Program-made: the position numbers and the translations under genes
Assembly (NCBI RefSeq): GCF_004634245.1
Contig: NZ_SJTF01000008.1
Span: 184,479 to 248,478 of the forward strand
Source of the DNA: Flavobacterium foetidum
GTDB taxonomy: Bacteria > Bacteroidota > Bacteroidia > Flavobacteriales > Flavobacteriaceae
Length of the DNA stretch: 64,000 nucleotides
Reading direction: 5' to 3'
Part shown: positions 43,743 to 52,690 of the stretch, one piece after another
How the letters are laid out: the number at the start of each line of letters is the position of its first letter
How positions within the stretch are numbered: position 1 is the first letter of the stretch
The notes under the pieces: generated by a model
The model's input: only the letters and a program-made list of their open reading frames with translations
Told to the model about the DNA's origin: nothing
Databases searched by the model: none

Positions 43743-44741
43743 ATGAATACAATCACAGCCGCAATTACCGCTGTCGGAGGCTACGTTCCAGACTTTGTGC
43801 TTTCCAACAAAGTTTTAGAAACAATGGTCGATACCAATGACGAGTGGATTACTACTCGAACAGGTATTAAAGAAAGAAGAATTCTTAAAGATGCTGATAA
43901 AGGAACATCGTACCTTGCCATAAAAGCAGCACAGGATTTAATCCAAAAAGCTAATATTGATCCCCTTGAGATTGATATGGTAATAATGGCAACTGCAACA
44001 CCAGATATGATGGTGGCTTCTACAGGAGTGTATGTTGCAACAGAAATTGGAGCGGTAAATGCATTTGCATACGATTTGCAGGCAGCTTGTTCAAGTTTCT
44101 TGTATGGTATGTCGACTGCTGCGGCTTATGTACAGTCAGGACGTTACAAAAAAGTACTTTTGATTGGGGCAGATAAAATGTCTTCTATCGTTGATTATAA
44201 AGACAGAGCGACTTGTATTATTTTTGGTGATGGAGCAGGAGCAGTTCTTTTTGAACCAAATTATGAAGGTTTGGGATTGCAGGACGAATATTTAAGAAGT
44301 GACGGTGTAGGACGCGACTTCCTTAAAATTCCTGCCGGAGGATCCTTGATTCCGCCAACTGAAGAAACAGTTAGAAACAGACAGCACAATATTATGCAAG
44401 ACGGTAAAACTGTTTTCAAATATGCTGTTACCAATATGGCCGATGCAAGCGAATTGATTTTGCAAAGAAATAATTTGACAAATCAAGATGTAGATTGGTT
44501 AGTGCCGCATCAGGCCAACAAACGTATTATTGATGCTACTGCAGGAAGATTAGAACTTGAAGATTCTAAAGTATTAGTAAATATCGAAAGATACGGTAAT
44601 ACAACTTCAGGAACACTTCCGTTAGTATTGGCTGACTTTGAAGATAAGTTCAAAAAAGGAGATAATGTTATTTTTGCCGCTTTTGGTGGTGGATTCACTT
44701 GGGGATCTATTTACTTGAAATGGGCTTACGATAAGAAATAA
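43743..44741 (+). CDS. fabH: 3-oxoacyl-[acyl-carrier-protein] synthase III
   Basis: A 332-residue condensing enzyme that starts fatty-acid synthesis from acyl-CoA and malonyl-ACP. The catalytic triad is visible: C116 in DLQAACSSFLYG, H256 in VPHQANKRI and Asn in ERYGNTTSGTLPL. TTRTGIKERRI and the C-terminal AAFGGGFTWGS also fit. It lies directly before accB and accC, so this is a fatty-acid initiation unit. Confidence 0.95.
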   Translation: MNTITAAITAVGGYVPDFVLSNKVLETMVDTNDEWITTRTGIKERRILKDADKGTSYLAIKAAQDLIQKANIDPLEIDMVIMATATPDMMVASTGVYVATEIGAVNAFAYDLQAACSSFLYGMSTAAAYVQSGRYKKVLLIGADKMSSIVDYKDRATCIIFGDGAGAVLFEPNYEGLGLQDEYLRSDGVGRDFLKIPAGGSLIPPTEETVRNRQHNIMQDGKTVFKYAVTNMADASELILQRNNLTNQDVDWLVPHQANKRIIDATAGRLELEDSKVLVNIERYGNTTSGTLPLVLADFEDKFKKGDNVIFAAFGGGFTWGSIYLKWAYDKK

Positions 44742-44764
44742 ATTAAAACTAAAAACGAATCATT

Positions 44765-45250
44765 ATGGATTTAAAAGAAATTCAAAACCTAATCAAATTT
44801 GTTGCAAATTCGGGCGTTGCAGAAGTGAAGTTAGAAATGGATGATGTAAAAATCACAATCAGAACAACTTTAGAAACAAATGTAACTGAGGCAACTTATG
44901 TACAGCAATTACCAGCTCAGGCTGCTTTACCACAAGCTACAGCTCCACAAGTTACAGCTCCAACAGTTGTAAATGTAACTCCAGAGGCACCAGCGGCTAA
45001 CGATTCTAAATATGTTACTATAAAATCTCCAATCATTGGAACATTCTATAGAAAACCATCTCCAGACAAACCAGTTTTCACAGAAGTAGGAAGCACTGTA
45101 TCTAAAGGTGATGTTCTTTGTGTAATCGAAGCAATGAAGTTATTCAACGAAATCGAATCTGAAGTTTCTGGTAAAATTGTGAAAATTCTTGTAGACGATA
45201 TGTCTCCAGTTGAATTTGACCAACCTTTATTCTTAGTAGATCCATCATAA
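44765..45250 (+). CDS. accB: Acetyl-CoA carboxylase biotin carboxyl carrier protein
   Basis: 161 residues. A helical N terminus ([20 protein letters not shown]) is followed by a long Ala/Pro/Thr/Gln-rich linker (about 47-80) and the biotinyl domain with [12 protein letters not shown], where K125 receives biotin. It shuttles the carboxyl group from AccC to the transferase. Start ATG at 44765, 23 bases after fabH; accC follows after a short repeat. Confidence 0.96.
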   Translation: MDLKEIQNLIKFVANSGVAEVKLEMDDVKITIRTTLETNVTEATYVQQLPAQAALPQATAPQVTAPTVVNVTPEAPAANDSKYVTIKSPIIGTFYRKPSPDKPVFTEVGSTVSKGDVLCVIEAMKLFNEIESEVSGKIVKILVDDMSPVEFDQPLFLVDPS

Positions 45251-45255
45251 TTTTT

Positions 45256-45320
45256 AAAAATTCCAATAGAAAAGTCACAAAATCCAATGAGTTGGAATTT
45301 GGAGATTGGAATTTGTAATT
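45256..45320. repeat. Dispersed TTGGAATTT-type repeat inside the acc operon
   Basis: AAAATTCCAATAG and, further on, GTTGGAATTTGGAGATTGG with GGAATTTGTAATTTTT form an imperfect inverted pair. The same words recur at 22946-22978, 46732-46820 and 54688-54866. It separates accB from accC without adding a terminator. Confidence 0.6.
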
Positions 45321-45335
45321 TTTAATTTAAATAAG

Positions 45336-46682
45336 ATGTTTAAAAAAATATTAATTGCGAATAGAGGAGAAATTGCACTACGTGTAATTCGTACATGTAA
45401 GGAAATGGGAATCAAAACTGTTGCAGTTTACTCTACAGCCGATGCAGAAAGTTTACACGTTAAATTTGCTGACGAAGCGGTTTGTATTGGTCCTCCTCCG
45501 AGTAACTTATCGTATTTGAAAATGTCAAATATCATTGCAGCTGCAGAAATTACAAATGCAGATGCAATTCATCCAGGTTATGGATTTCTTTCTGAAAATG
45601 CTAAATTCTCTAAAATTTGTCAAGAGCACGGAATCAAATTTATTGGTGCGGCTCCTGAAATGATCGACCGTATGGGAGATAAAGCTTCTGCAAAAGCTAC
45701 AATGAAAGCGGCAGGAGTTCCTTGTGTGCCAGGTTCAGACGGATTATTAGAATCTTACGAACATGCACAAAAAGTAGCTAAAGAAATTGGTTACCCAGTA
45801 ATGATGAAAGCTACTGCCGGTGGTGGTGGAAAAGGAATGCGTGCTATCTGGAAAGAAGATGAGCTTTTAAAAGCTTGGGAAAGCGCACGTCAGGAAGCCG
45901 CTGCAGCATTTGGAAATGACGGTATGTACATGGAGAAACTTATTGAAGAACCACGTCACATCGAAATTCAGGTTGTGGGAGATGCCTATGGTAAAGCTTG
46001 CCACCTTTCTGAAAGAGATTGCTCTGTTCAACGTCGTCACCAAAAATTAACGGAAGAAACTCCTTCTCCGTTTATGACAGATGAACTTCGTGCTAGAATG
46101 GGTGAGGCTGCTGTTAAAGCTGCTGAGTTCATTAAATATGAAGGAGCTGGAACTGTAGAGTTCTTGGTTGACAAACACAGAAACTTCTACTTTATGGAAA
46201 TGAACACTCGTATCCAAGTAGAGCATCCAATCACAGAGCAGGTTATCGATTATGATTTGATTCGCGAGCAGATTATGGTTGCTGCAGGAATTCCGATTTC
46301 TGGTAAAAACTACATGCCAGAATTACACGCTATAGAATGCCGTATCAATGCTGAAGATCCATATAACGATTTTCGTCCTTCTCCAGGAAAAATCACTACG
46401 CTTCATATGCCAGGAGGACACGGAGTGCGTTTAGATACTCACGTATATTCTGGTTATAGCATTCCGCCAAATTACGATTCTATGATTGCTAAGTTGATTA
46501 CAACGGCACAATCTCGTGAAGAAGCTATCAGTAAAATGCGAAGAGCTTTGGATGAATTCGTAATCGAAGGTGTGAAAACTACAATACCTTTCCACAGACA
46601 ATTAATGGATGATCCAAAATATATTGCAGGAGATTATACAACTGCATTTATGGATACATTTAAAATGAATAATCCAGAATAA
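45336..46682 (+). CDS. accC: Acetyl-CoA carboxylase biotin carboxylase subunit
   Basis: A 448-residue ATP-grasp enzyme that carboxylates the biotin of AccB. It starts [20 protein letters not shown], the standard N terminus; an earlier in-frame ATG-like start in the repeat before it is rejected. Motifs: [15 protein letters not shown] (ATP-binding glycine loop), [42 protein letters not shown] (metal-binding and catalytic residues) and [11 protein letters not shown] terminator follows. Confidence 0.96.
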   Translation: MFKKILIANRGEIALRVIRTCKEMGIKTVAVYSTADAESLHVKFADEAVCIGPPPSNLSYLKMSNIIAAAEITNADAIHPGYGFLSENAKFSKICQEHGIKFIGAAPEMIDRMGDKASAKATMKAAGVPCVPGSDGLLESYEHAQKVAKEIGYPVMMKATAGGGGKGMRAIWKEDELLKAWESARQEAAAAFGNDGMYMEKLIEEPRHIEIQVVGDAYGKACHLSERDCSVQRRHQKLTEETPSPFMTDELRARMGEAAVKAAEFIKYEGAGTVEFLVDKHRNFYFMEMNTRIQVEHPITEQVIDYDLIREQIMVAAGIPISGKNYMPELHAIECRINAEDPYNDFRPSPGKITTLHMPGGHGVRLDTHVYSGYSIPPNYDSMIAKLITTAQSREEAISKMRRALDEFVIEGVKTTIPFHRQLMDDPKYIAGDYTTAFMDTFKMNNPE

Positions 46683-46686
46683 TTAT

Positions 46687-46714
46687 AAAGGCTGTCAAAA
46701 TTGACAGCCTTTTT
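46687..46714 (+). terminator. Terminator after accC
   Basis: AAAGGCTGTCAA (46687-46698) pairs with TTGACAGCCTTT (46701-46712), followed by T. Confidence 0.9.
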
Positions 46715-46731
46715 ATTTTATATGCCTTTAT

Positions 46732-46820
46732 AAATTCCAATAAAACAAATTCCAAAACCCAAACCTAAAATTTCAGGTTTGAGTTTTAAAGTTTGGAATT
46801 TGGAATTTTAAAATTTGGAT
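46732..46820. repeat. Dispersed TTGGAATTT-type repeat, inverted form
   Basis: AAATTCCAATAAAAC and AAATTCCAAAACCC on the left, CAAACCT/AGGTTTG as a central hairpin, and AGTTTGGAATTTGGAATTTT on the right form a long imperfect inverted repeat just before the control region of the PepSY-like genes. Confidence 0.65.
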
Positions 46821-46832
46821 TTTTTTTCAAGG

Positions 46833-46886
46833 TTACACCCTTAGTGTTTACTTATTACACACTTTTCCTTCAGGTTACACACTTTT
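46833..46886 (+). promoter_or_regulatory. Three spaced TTACAC(A/C)CTT repeats, probable activator sites
   Basis: TTACACCCTT starts at 46833, TTACACACTTTT at 46855 and TTACACACTTTT at 46875. The spacing is 22 and 20 bases, about two helical turns, so all face one side of the DNA. AGTGTTTA (46843-46850) and TACACACT (46856-46863) also form a near-palindrome around the middle copy. The sites end 85 bases before a sigma-54-like element, the usual place for enhancer sites of NtrC-type activators. The activator encoded at 48770 is the natural candidate, by inference. Confidence 0.6.
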
Positions 46887-46970
46887 TACATTTTGTTCAT
46901 TTTGGCATATTTTATCTAAATCCCTTTAAAGACAAGGGTTAAGCGGGTTTGGCATAGCGGTATTCGGTTT

Positions 46971-46986
46971 CGGCATAATAATTTCA
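46971..46986 (+). promoter_or_regulatory. Candidate sigma-54 promoter of the PepSY-like gene array
   Basis: CGGCAT (46971-46976), five bases, then TTTCA (46982-46986). Compared with TGGCAC-N5-TTGCA, the -24 part keeps GGCA and the -12 part has one mismatch in the key GC. Transcription would start near 46997, 36 bases before the first ATG. Two other TTTGGCATA words lie at 46901 and 46948. The match is weak, and the presence of a sigma-54 activator downstream is the main support. Confidence 0.4.
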
Positions 46987-47032
46987 TTATGTAAAGCGTA
47001 AACAACTATTAATCATTTAAAATATATACACT

Positions 47033-47329
47033 ATGAAAAATTTATTTTTATCAGCCGCAATTGTTTTAGGAAGTTTAACTTCATTCGCTTCAACTTCACC
47101 AGTATCAAACACTATCGTAAAATCGATTACTGTTGCAGATGAGTATACTGAAATCAAATTAGAAGAATTACCAGCAGCAATTACTGAGTCTTTGAAAAAA
47201 GCTTATCCAAATGCAGTAATCACTAAAGCATACAAAAACGAAAAATCAGAATATAAATTGGATGTTACTGTTGGTGATAAAGTAGGAAACCTATTCGCTA
47301 ACGCAGACGGAACTTGGATCCAAAAATAA
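47033..47329 (+). CDS. Exported PepSY-like protein, array member 1
   Basis: 98 residues. Signal peptide MKNLFLSAAIVLGSLTSFAS, then a mature domain of about 78 residues with YTEIKLEELPAAITESLKKA, YPNAVITKAYKNEKSEYKL and DVTVGDKVGNLFANADGTW. This is the PepSY-like (PF11396) pattern: a helix with PAAxxxSLxxAYP, then strands with KAxxNxKxEYKLxV and DxxGxWxK. These are small periplasmic or surface proteins of unknown function. First of five tandem paralogues, with the probable promoter upstream and no terminator until 48671. Confidence 0.9.
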   Translation: MKNLFLSAAIVLGSLTSFASTSPVSNTIVKSITVADEYTEIKLEELPAAITESLKKAYPNAVITKAYKNEKSEYKLDVTVGDKVGNLFANADGTWIQK

Positions 47330-47396
47330 TCTGCTCCGGTGAAAATCCAGATAAAGAATACTAAGATAAAATTAACAATATTAAAAAATAGCTATC

Positions 47397-47693
47397 ATGA
47401 AAAATTTATTTCTATCAGCCGCAATCGTTTTGGGAGGTTTAACATCATTTGCTTCAACTTCGCCAATCTCAAATACTATCGTAAAAACAATTTCTATTCA
47501 GGATGAATACACTGAAGTTAAAATAGCTGAAGTTCCTGTTGCTGTAACAGATGCGCTTAAAAAAGCTTATCCAGATGCAGTACTAACTAAAGCATTTAAA
47601 AACGCTAAATCAGAGTATAAACTTGAAGTTACTGTAGGTGACAAAACAGGAAATCTGTTTGCAAATGCAGACGGTACCTGGATCAAACAATAA
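47397..47693 (+). CDS. Exported PepSY-like protein, array member 2
   Basis: 98 residues, most similar to member 1: the signal peptides differ at one residue (SLTS versus GLTS), and both continue ASTSP(V/I)SNTIVK. The DNA is also alike through that stretch, which points to recent duplication. Mature part: YTEVKIAEVPVAVTDALKKA, YPDAVLTKAFKNAKSEYKL, EVTVGDKTGNLFANADGTW, ending IKQ. It lies 67 bases after member 1. Confidence 0.9.
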   Translation: MKNLFLSAAIVLGGLTSFASTSPISNTIVKTISIQDEYTEVKIAEVPVAVTDALKKAYPDAVLTKAFKNAKSEYKLEVTVGDKTGNLFANADGTWIKQ

Positions 47694-47723
47694 AATCAAC
47701 ACTAACCCTTAAAAACTATTACT

Positions 47724-48014
47724 ATGAAAAAGTTGATCTTATCGGCAGCAATTGTTTTAGGCAGTTTGTCGATGCATGCAGAAACCACTGTAAAAACCAA
47801 TCAAATGGCAATTGCAGTTAATGATCAGGATGGATACAAAGAAGTAGACGGTGTTCCAGCAGCAATCAAAAAATCTTTAGATGATGCTTATCCTGGTGTA
47901 GTGCTTGAAAAAGCATGGGTAAATGACAAAAAAGAATACAAAATTGAAGTAACGGTTCGTGGCGAAAAGTCAATCGTTTACACAGACGCTACTGGTAAAA
48001 TTCTTAAAAAGTAA
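47724..48014 (+). CDS. Exported PepSY-like protein, array member 3
   Basis: 96 residues. Signal peptide MKKLILSAAIVLGSLSMHAE. Mature part with DGYKEVDGVPAAIKKSLDDA, YPGVVLEKAWVNDKKEYKI and EVTVRGEKSIVYTDATGKIL. It has the same domain as members 1 and 2 but a shorter linker after the signal peptide, and a Trp in the KAWVND strand instead of Tyr or Phe. It follows member 2 by 30 bases. Confidence 0.9.
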   Translation: MKKLILSAAIVLGSLSMHAETTVKTNQMAIAVNDQDGYKEVDGVPAAIKKSLDDAYPGVVLEKAWVNDKKEYKIEVTVRGEKSIVYTDATGKILKK

Positions 48015-48038
48015 TTTTAATTTAAAAATAATATAATT

Positions 48039-48335
48039 ATGAAAAAGTTAATCTTATCAGCAGCGATTGTTTTAGGTGGTTTATCGGCTAATGCCGCAGT
48101 TATAAACCCAGTAGTTTCGACTACGCAATCGGTACTTATTCAAGATGAATTTACTGAAATCGGAGCAGACGCTGTTCCTGCAGCTGTAAAATCTACGCTT
48201 GAAAAATCTTTTCCGAACACAAAGCTTGAAAAAGCTTATAAAAACGACAAAGACCAGTACAAACTGGAAATTTCTAGCGGTGACAAAAAGTATACTGTTT
48301 TTACAGATGCTTCTGGTAATATCATCAAAAAATAA
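48039..48335 (+). CDS. Exported PepSY-like protein, array member 4
   Basis: 98 residues. Signal peptide MKKLILSAAIVLGGLSANAA, then FTEIGADAVPAAVKSTLEKS, FPNTKLEKAYKNDKDQYKL and EISSGDKKYTVFTDASGNII. A Phe replaces the usual Tyr of AYP. Twenty-four bases separate it from member 3. Confidence 0.9.
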   Translation: MKKLILSAAIVLGGLSANAAVINPVVSTTQSVLIQDEFTEIGADAVPAAVKSTLEKSFPNTKLEKAYKNDKDQYKLEISSGDKKYTVFTDASGNIIKK

Positions 48336-48349
48336 TTAAATACAGCATT

Positions 48350-48640
48350 ATGAAAAAGCTAATCTTATCAGCAGCAATTTTAATCGGAACGATGTCAACT
48401 CATGCAATGATGGTTTCTGAAGACATTCAAACAGTTGTTTCTGTTCAATCAGAATACACTGAAGTTACTGCAGATGCTGTACCTGCAGCTGTTAAAACAG
48501 CCTTGCAGACCGCTTATCCAGGGGCAAAACTGGAGAAAGCATTTGTAAACGATAAAAAAGAATACAAACTTGAAATATCAGTTAAAGACCAAAAGGCTAC
48601 TGTTTACTCAGATGTCAATGGTAACTGGTTGAAGATATAA
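48350..48640 (+). CDS. Exported PepSY-like protein, array member 5
   Basis: 96 residues. Signal peptide MKKLILSAAILIGTMSTHAM, then YTEVTADAVPAAVKTALQTA, YPGAKLEKAFVNDKKEYKL and EISVKDQKATVYSDVNGNWL. It starts 14 bases after member 4 and is followed by a strong terminator, which closes the array. The two-component regulator gene begins 129 bases later. Confidence 0.9.
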   Translation: MKKLILSAAILIGTMSTHAMMVSEDIQTVVSVQSEYTEVTADAVPAAVKTALQTAYPGAKLEKAFVNDKKEYKLEISVKDQKATVYSDVNGNWLKI

Positions 48641-48670
48641 TTAGGTGAATTTAGATTTATGTTTTTGGTG

Positions 48671-48706
48671 AAAAAGAGATTGCTGCAACGCAATCTCTTT
48701 TTTTTT
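48671..48706 (+). terminator. Terminator of the PepSY-like array
   Basis: AAAAAGAGATTGC (48671-48683) pairs perfectly with GCAATCTCTTTTT (48690-48702), with more T following. Confidence 0.92.
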
Positions 48707-48769
48707 GCATAATTTTATGAAAAGACAATTTTATTAGTATTATTTTAGCAAAAAAGTCCCTCCAAGCAA

Positions 48770-50116
48770 ATGCAAAAGATTTTATTGATAGAAGATGACA
48801 TCGCTTTTTGTAAATTACTCGAAAAATTCCTGGTTAAAAAAGCCTATGATGTAACCGTTGCATTCTCTGCTGCAGAAGCACGAACAGCAGTCAAAAAAGA
48901 ATCTTTTGATTTAATTTTGACCGACCTTCGTCTGCCTGATTCTGACGGAATCGGACTTATGTCTGAATTTAAAAACGAATATCCTCATATTCCTGTCATT
49001 CTCATGACGGGCTACTCTGATGTGAACACTGCTGTAAAAGCAATCAAAAATGGCGCAGCAGATTATATTTCTAAACCCTTCAATCCAGATGAGGTGCTTT
49101 TGGTTATTACTAATGCCTTGCAGACTCCTCAATTAAAAGAAGAGGAGGCTCCAGCAAAAGAAAAGAGGCCTAAAAAGCAATCTTCGTCGGAAAATGATTT
49201 TGTGAAAGGAATTTCTCCTGCTTCAAAAAAATTGCTCGATCACATACAATTGGTTAGTCCAACCGATATGTCTGTTTTGATTATCGGCGAAAGCGGCACC
49301 GGAAAAGAAATTATAGCCAAAAGCATTCACCAGCAAAGTAGAAGAAAAGACAATAATTTTATTGCAGTCGACTGTGGTGCTATTCCGAAAGAATTGGCAG
49401 CTAGCGAATTTTTTGGCCACCTAAAAGGTTCGTTTACAGGAGCCATCAGCGATAAAAAAGGTTATTTTGAAGCTGCAAACGGCGGTACGCTTTTTCTGGA
49501 TGAGATCGGAAACCTTTCCTATGAAAATCAAATTCAGTTATTGAGGGCTCTTCAAGAAAGAAAAATCAAACCGGTGGGCAGCAATAAGGAAATAAACGTC
49601 GATATCCGCATTGTTACGGCTACCAATGAAGATTTACGCGAGGCAGTAAAAAACGGCGATTTTAGAGAAGATTTATACCATAGAATCAATGAATTTTCGA
49701 TTCAGTCTCCATCATTAAAAGACAGAGGAGAAGATTTGATGGTTTTTGCCGATTATTTTCTAGAAAAAGCAAATCAGCAACTGCATAAAGAAGTGATCGG
49801 TTTTTCGCCAGAAGTGGTTTCTATTTTTCAAAACTACAGCTGGCCAGGGAATTTACGTGAATTGCAAAACTGTGTAAAACGTGCCGCGCTGTTAACAAGA
49901 GGAGATTTTATTGAAAGCGAGGTATTGCCGGCAGAATTTTTCCAGATTCAGAAACAACCGTCGAATACTGTTTTTTCATTGTCAGAAAACGAAAAAGAAG
50001 CTATTATTCATGCCTTGTCAAAAGCGCAGAATAATAAGTCTGAAGCGGCCAAACTGCTAAAAATTACACGAAAAACGCTTTACAACAAACTTAAGCAATA
50101 TAATATAGAGCAGTAA
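48770..50116 (+). CDS. Sigma-54-dependent response regulator (NtrC family)
   Basis: 448 residues in three domains. A receiver (1-115) has the phospho-acceptor D52 in LILTDLRLPDSDG and the KP motif in SKPFNPDE. An AAA+ domain (about 145-380) has Walker A GESGTGKE (173-180), the sigma-54 contact loop GSFTGA (220-225) and Walker B GGTLFLDEIGN. A Fis-type helix-turn-helix is at the end (NKSEAAKLLKITRKTLYNKL). It remodels RNA polymerase-sigma-54 at enhancer-dependent promoters after phosphorylation. It lies between the PepSY-like array and a hybrid histidine kinase, which converges on it with nine bases between the stops. The array is its likely target. Confidence 0.95.
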   Translation: MQKILLIEDDIAFCKLLEKFLVKKAYDVTVAFSAAEARTAVKKESFDLILTDLRLPDSDGIGLMSEFKNEYPHIPVILMTGYSDVNTAVKAIKNGAADYISKPFNPDEVLLVITNALQTPQLKEEEAPAKEKRPKKQSSSENDFVKGISPASKKLLDHIQLVSPTDMSVLIIGESGTGKEIIAKSIHQQSRRKDNNFIAVDCGAIPKELAASEFFGHLKGSFTGAISDKKGYFEAANGGTLFLDEIGNLSYENQIQLLRALQERKIKPVGSNKEINVDIRIVTATNEDLREAVKNGDFREDLYHRINEFSIQSPSLKDRGEDLMVFADYFLEKANQQLHKEVIGFSPEVVSIFQNYSWPGNLRELQNCVKRAALLTRGDFIESEVLPAEFFQIQKQPSNTVFSLSENEKEAIIHALSKAQNNKSEAAKLLKITRKTLYNKLKQYNIEQ

Positions 50117-50125
50117 AGGCTTGCT

Positions 50126-52567
50126 CTATAATAATTCTTGCTTTAACGCTTCAAACAAGACCGCTGTTTTGGTTATTAAATCTTTGTATCTGTTGGTAAA
50201 GAGATCGGTGCTAAATTCATCTTTTTCAATATTTTTCAATATTTCGCCAATTTCATTTGCCTGAATTTGTTTGAACATTGGTGCGATACGGTGCGCAATA
50301 GATTTGATTTCTTCTGTATTCTTTTCTTTAATGGCAGTTTCCAGCAATTCGAGATTTTCGACGCTGCTTTCTATAAAAGAGCGAATGACTTCTTTTAAGG
50401 CATTTTCGTCATGTCCTAAAAAATCTTTTAAGGTTTCTAAGGTGTACAGCTCTGTATTGTCAGTCTGCAACATTTCAGAATCTGTTGTGTTCGGAATCTC
50501 GTCATTATCGAGGATGTGCTGAATGGTTTCCAAAAGTATTTTTGGAGAATATGGTTTTTTAACAACAGTAGTAAATCCAGCGTCAATGTAAACAGAAAGA
50601 TCCAAATCTGTTCTTCCCGTAAGTGCAATCACAGGTTGGTTTCGATAATAAATATCTGGAGAGTTTTTTAGTTTTTCTAAAAACATAAAACCATCTGTTC
50701 CCGGCATCTGAATGTCGGTTATGACAAAATCAAAAGGTTTGTTCTGAATGCTTTCGAGCGCTTTAGATGCACTGCTGAACGACATGACTTGATGTTTTTC
50801 TTGTTTTAAGACACCGCTTGTCAAATTCAGCAGGTTTATATCATCGTCAACCACTACAAAAATCTGTTTTTTGTTGTTTATAAATGTCGGTTGTTTTTTA
50901 ACTTGTTCCGTCTGATTCTCGCTGTTGTCAAACGATAAAGGAAGTTCGATGGTAAAAGTGCTTCCTTTTCCGAAAGTGCTTTCCAAGCTTAATTTTCCTC
51001 CCAGGATAGAAATTATTTTTTGACAGATGGACAATCCTAAACCGGTGCCGCCGTATTTTTTTTCGATGTTTTCATCGGCTTGCGCAAATTCTTCAAAGAC
51101 CAGTTTTTGGTTTGCTTTTTCAATTCCGATTCCAGTATCTTCAATTGTGATAGTAAAGGTCTGGTTTTCATTAGCGTAAGCAGCAATTTTGATATATCCT
51201 TCTTCGGTAAACTTATAAGCATTTCCGACAATGTTGGTCAAAATTTGTTTTAAACGAAATGGGTCGCCCACAACACGTTTGTGCAATTTTTCGTCGACAT
51301 TGATGATCAGGTCGATGTTTTTTTGTTTATAAACTGTTTGGATGTTTTTGGCAACATCTTCGATTATTTCTGGTAGAAAAAACGGAACTTTTTCAATCGT
51401 GATTTTTCCAGCTTCTATCTGAGAAAAATCTAGTAAATCCTGAACAAGCTGTGTGATATATTCGCTCGAATTTTTAATATTTTTAATGAAATACGACTGC
51501 TTGGTATTGACATCCGAATTTCCTAAAAGTTCAGAATAGCCTACGATGGTGCTCAAAGGCGTTTTTAAATCATGGCTCACTGTAGAAATCAGCTGTTCGC
51601 GGCTTTTTAAAAGATTTTTGGTCTTGAAGTTGGCGATTTCTAGCTGTTTTTTATAAAGCTGTGATTTCGAATAATCACTGACAATCAATATCGAAAAGAA
51701 AACAGTCAGCAGTAAACCGATTACCGCCGAAGCTGTTACAATTTCGTTGACTCTCTTTAGTGATTTTTCTTTTAATGAATTGTTTTTTATGGAGTTGATA
51801 ATAATTTCCCTTTCGATGATTCGAAGTACTTTTCGCAGTTGGTCTGAAATGGCAATCTCATTCTGAAGAAGTTTGTTTTCTTCAAAATTTAAGGATTCCT
51901 TCTTTTTTTCGGCTTTCATTTTAACCGAGCTCAGCAGTTTTTTGGAATTAGCCAAAATAGAATCTGACGCTTTTTTGCTCAATGTATTGGTGCTGTCGTC
52001 TGGAATATTCTGGTTGAGATAATCAACATATTTCTGGAGTACGCTGCGCTGGTAAGTGCCAAGCTGATTTGGATTTTTGGTAAAGTCCTGAAGTTCTAAC
52101 TTTCTAAGATTGAACTCCATTTTGGTGATTTCGTCAATGGCATTATTTACAGAGGTTTCGTCATCTGCTTTGTTTTTTATTTCTCTTAGTTGTCTGATGT
52201 TTTTTGTTTTTTCAGCCAAAAAATAAGTAACACTGTCTAGCAATGTTTTTTGATATTCTGTTCTTACAATCTGTTTTAAAGTATCAATGCGAAGACGTAG
52301 CGAATCACTTTCAATCAAATAATTCTTGAAGTCTTTATCAGAATTGGTCTGAATAGTTTGTCTGGCAAGGCCTTCGGTTTTGTAGACATTAGAGAATAAT
52401 TTGCTAACGCGAAGTATTTTGGTTTTTTCAAATGCAATTTTATCTTCAAGATTGTTATAAACTACATTTTCTGAATATAAAAACCATCCAACCGTAACCA
52501 CAAGAGCGAGTAATGCAACATAACTGAATAACACTTTGAGTGCGGTATAACTTTTTTTGCTCTCCAT
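50126..52567 (-). CDS. Hybrid sensor histidine kinase with receiver and Hpt domains
   Basis: 813 residues. Membrane helices at about 10-31 and 277-297 frame a periplasmic, mainly helical sensor region of about 245 residues without a recognised domain. Cytoplasmic order: HisKA (H332 in STVSHDLKTPLSTIVGYSEL), HATPase with N box (KQILTNIVGNAYKF) and G boxes (IEDTGIGIE, YGGTGLGLSICQ), a receiver with D618 (DFVITDIQMPGTDG) and a C-terminal Hpt domain with H759 (SIAHRIAPMFKQ). Together with the NtrC-type regulator this supplies a full His-Asp-His-Asp phosphorelay. It is convergent with the regulator gene, so the two are not in one operon. The signal is unknown. Confidence 0.93.
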   Translation of the reverse strand: MESKKSYTALKVLFSYVALLALVVTVGWFLYSENVVYNNLEDKIAFEKTKILRVSKLFSNVYKTEGLARQTIQTNSDKDFKNYLIESDSLRLRIDTLKQIVRTEYQKTLLDSVTYFLAEKTKNIRQLREIKNKADDETSVNNAIDEITKMEFNLRKLELQDFTKNPNQLGTYQRSVLQKYVDYLNQNIPDDSTNTLSKKASDSILANSKKLLSSVKMKAEKKKESLNFEENKLLQNEIAISDQLRKVLRIIEREIIINSIKNNSLKEKSLKRVNEIVTASAVIGLLLTVFFSILIVSDYSKSQLYKKQLEIANFKTKNLLKSREQLISTVSHDLKTPLSTIVGYSELLGNSDVNTKQSYFIKNIKNSSEYITQLVQDLLDFSQIEAGKITIEKVPFFLPEIIEDVAKNIQTVYKQKNIDLIINVDEKLHKRVVGDPFRLKQILTNIVGNAYKFTEEGYIKIAAYANENQTFTITIEDTGIGIEKANQKLVFEEFAQADENIEKKYGGTGLGLSICQKIISILGGKLSLESTFGKGSTFTIELPLSFDNSENQTEQVKKQPTFINNKKQIFVVVDDDINLLNLTSGVLKQEKHQVMSFSSASKALESIQNKPFDFVITDIQMPGTDGFMFLEKLKNSPDIYYRNQPVIALTGRTDLDLSVYIDAGFTTVVKKPYSPKILLETIQHILDNDEIPNTTDSEMLQTDNTELYTLETLKDFLGHDENALKEVIRSFIESSVENLELLETAIKEKNTEEIKSIAHRIAPMFKQIQANEIGEILKNIEKDEFSTDLFTNRYKDLITKTAVLFEALKQELL

Positions 52568-52690
52568 AATATTTATCTGGGGTTGACGAGGTATTTGCTT
52601 CTAAAATTCACTTGCAATTTATTTAAAAAAATCTGTTTTATAAATAGAATTCACTATCAATATGTTATATAATTGCTATGTTAACACAAT

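Noticed and set aside
46901..46956. TTTGGCATA words as sigma-54 promoters
   Set aside because: At 46901 and 46948 the expected GC ten bases after GG is absent; only the element at 46971 keeps most of the -12 part.
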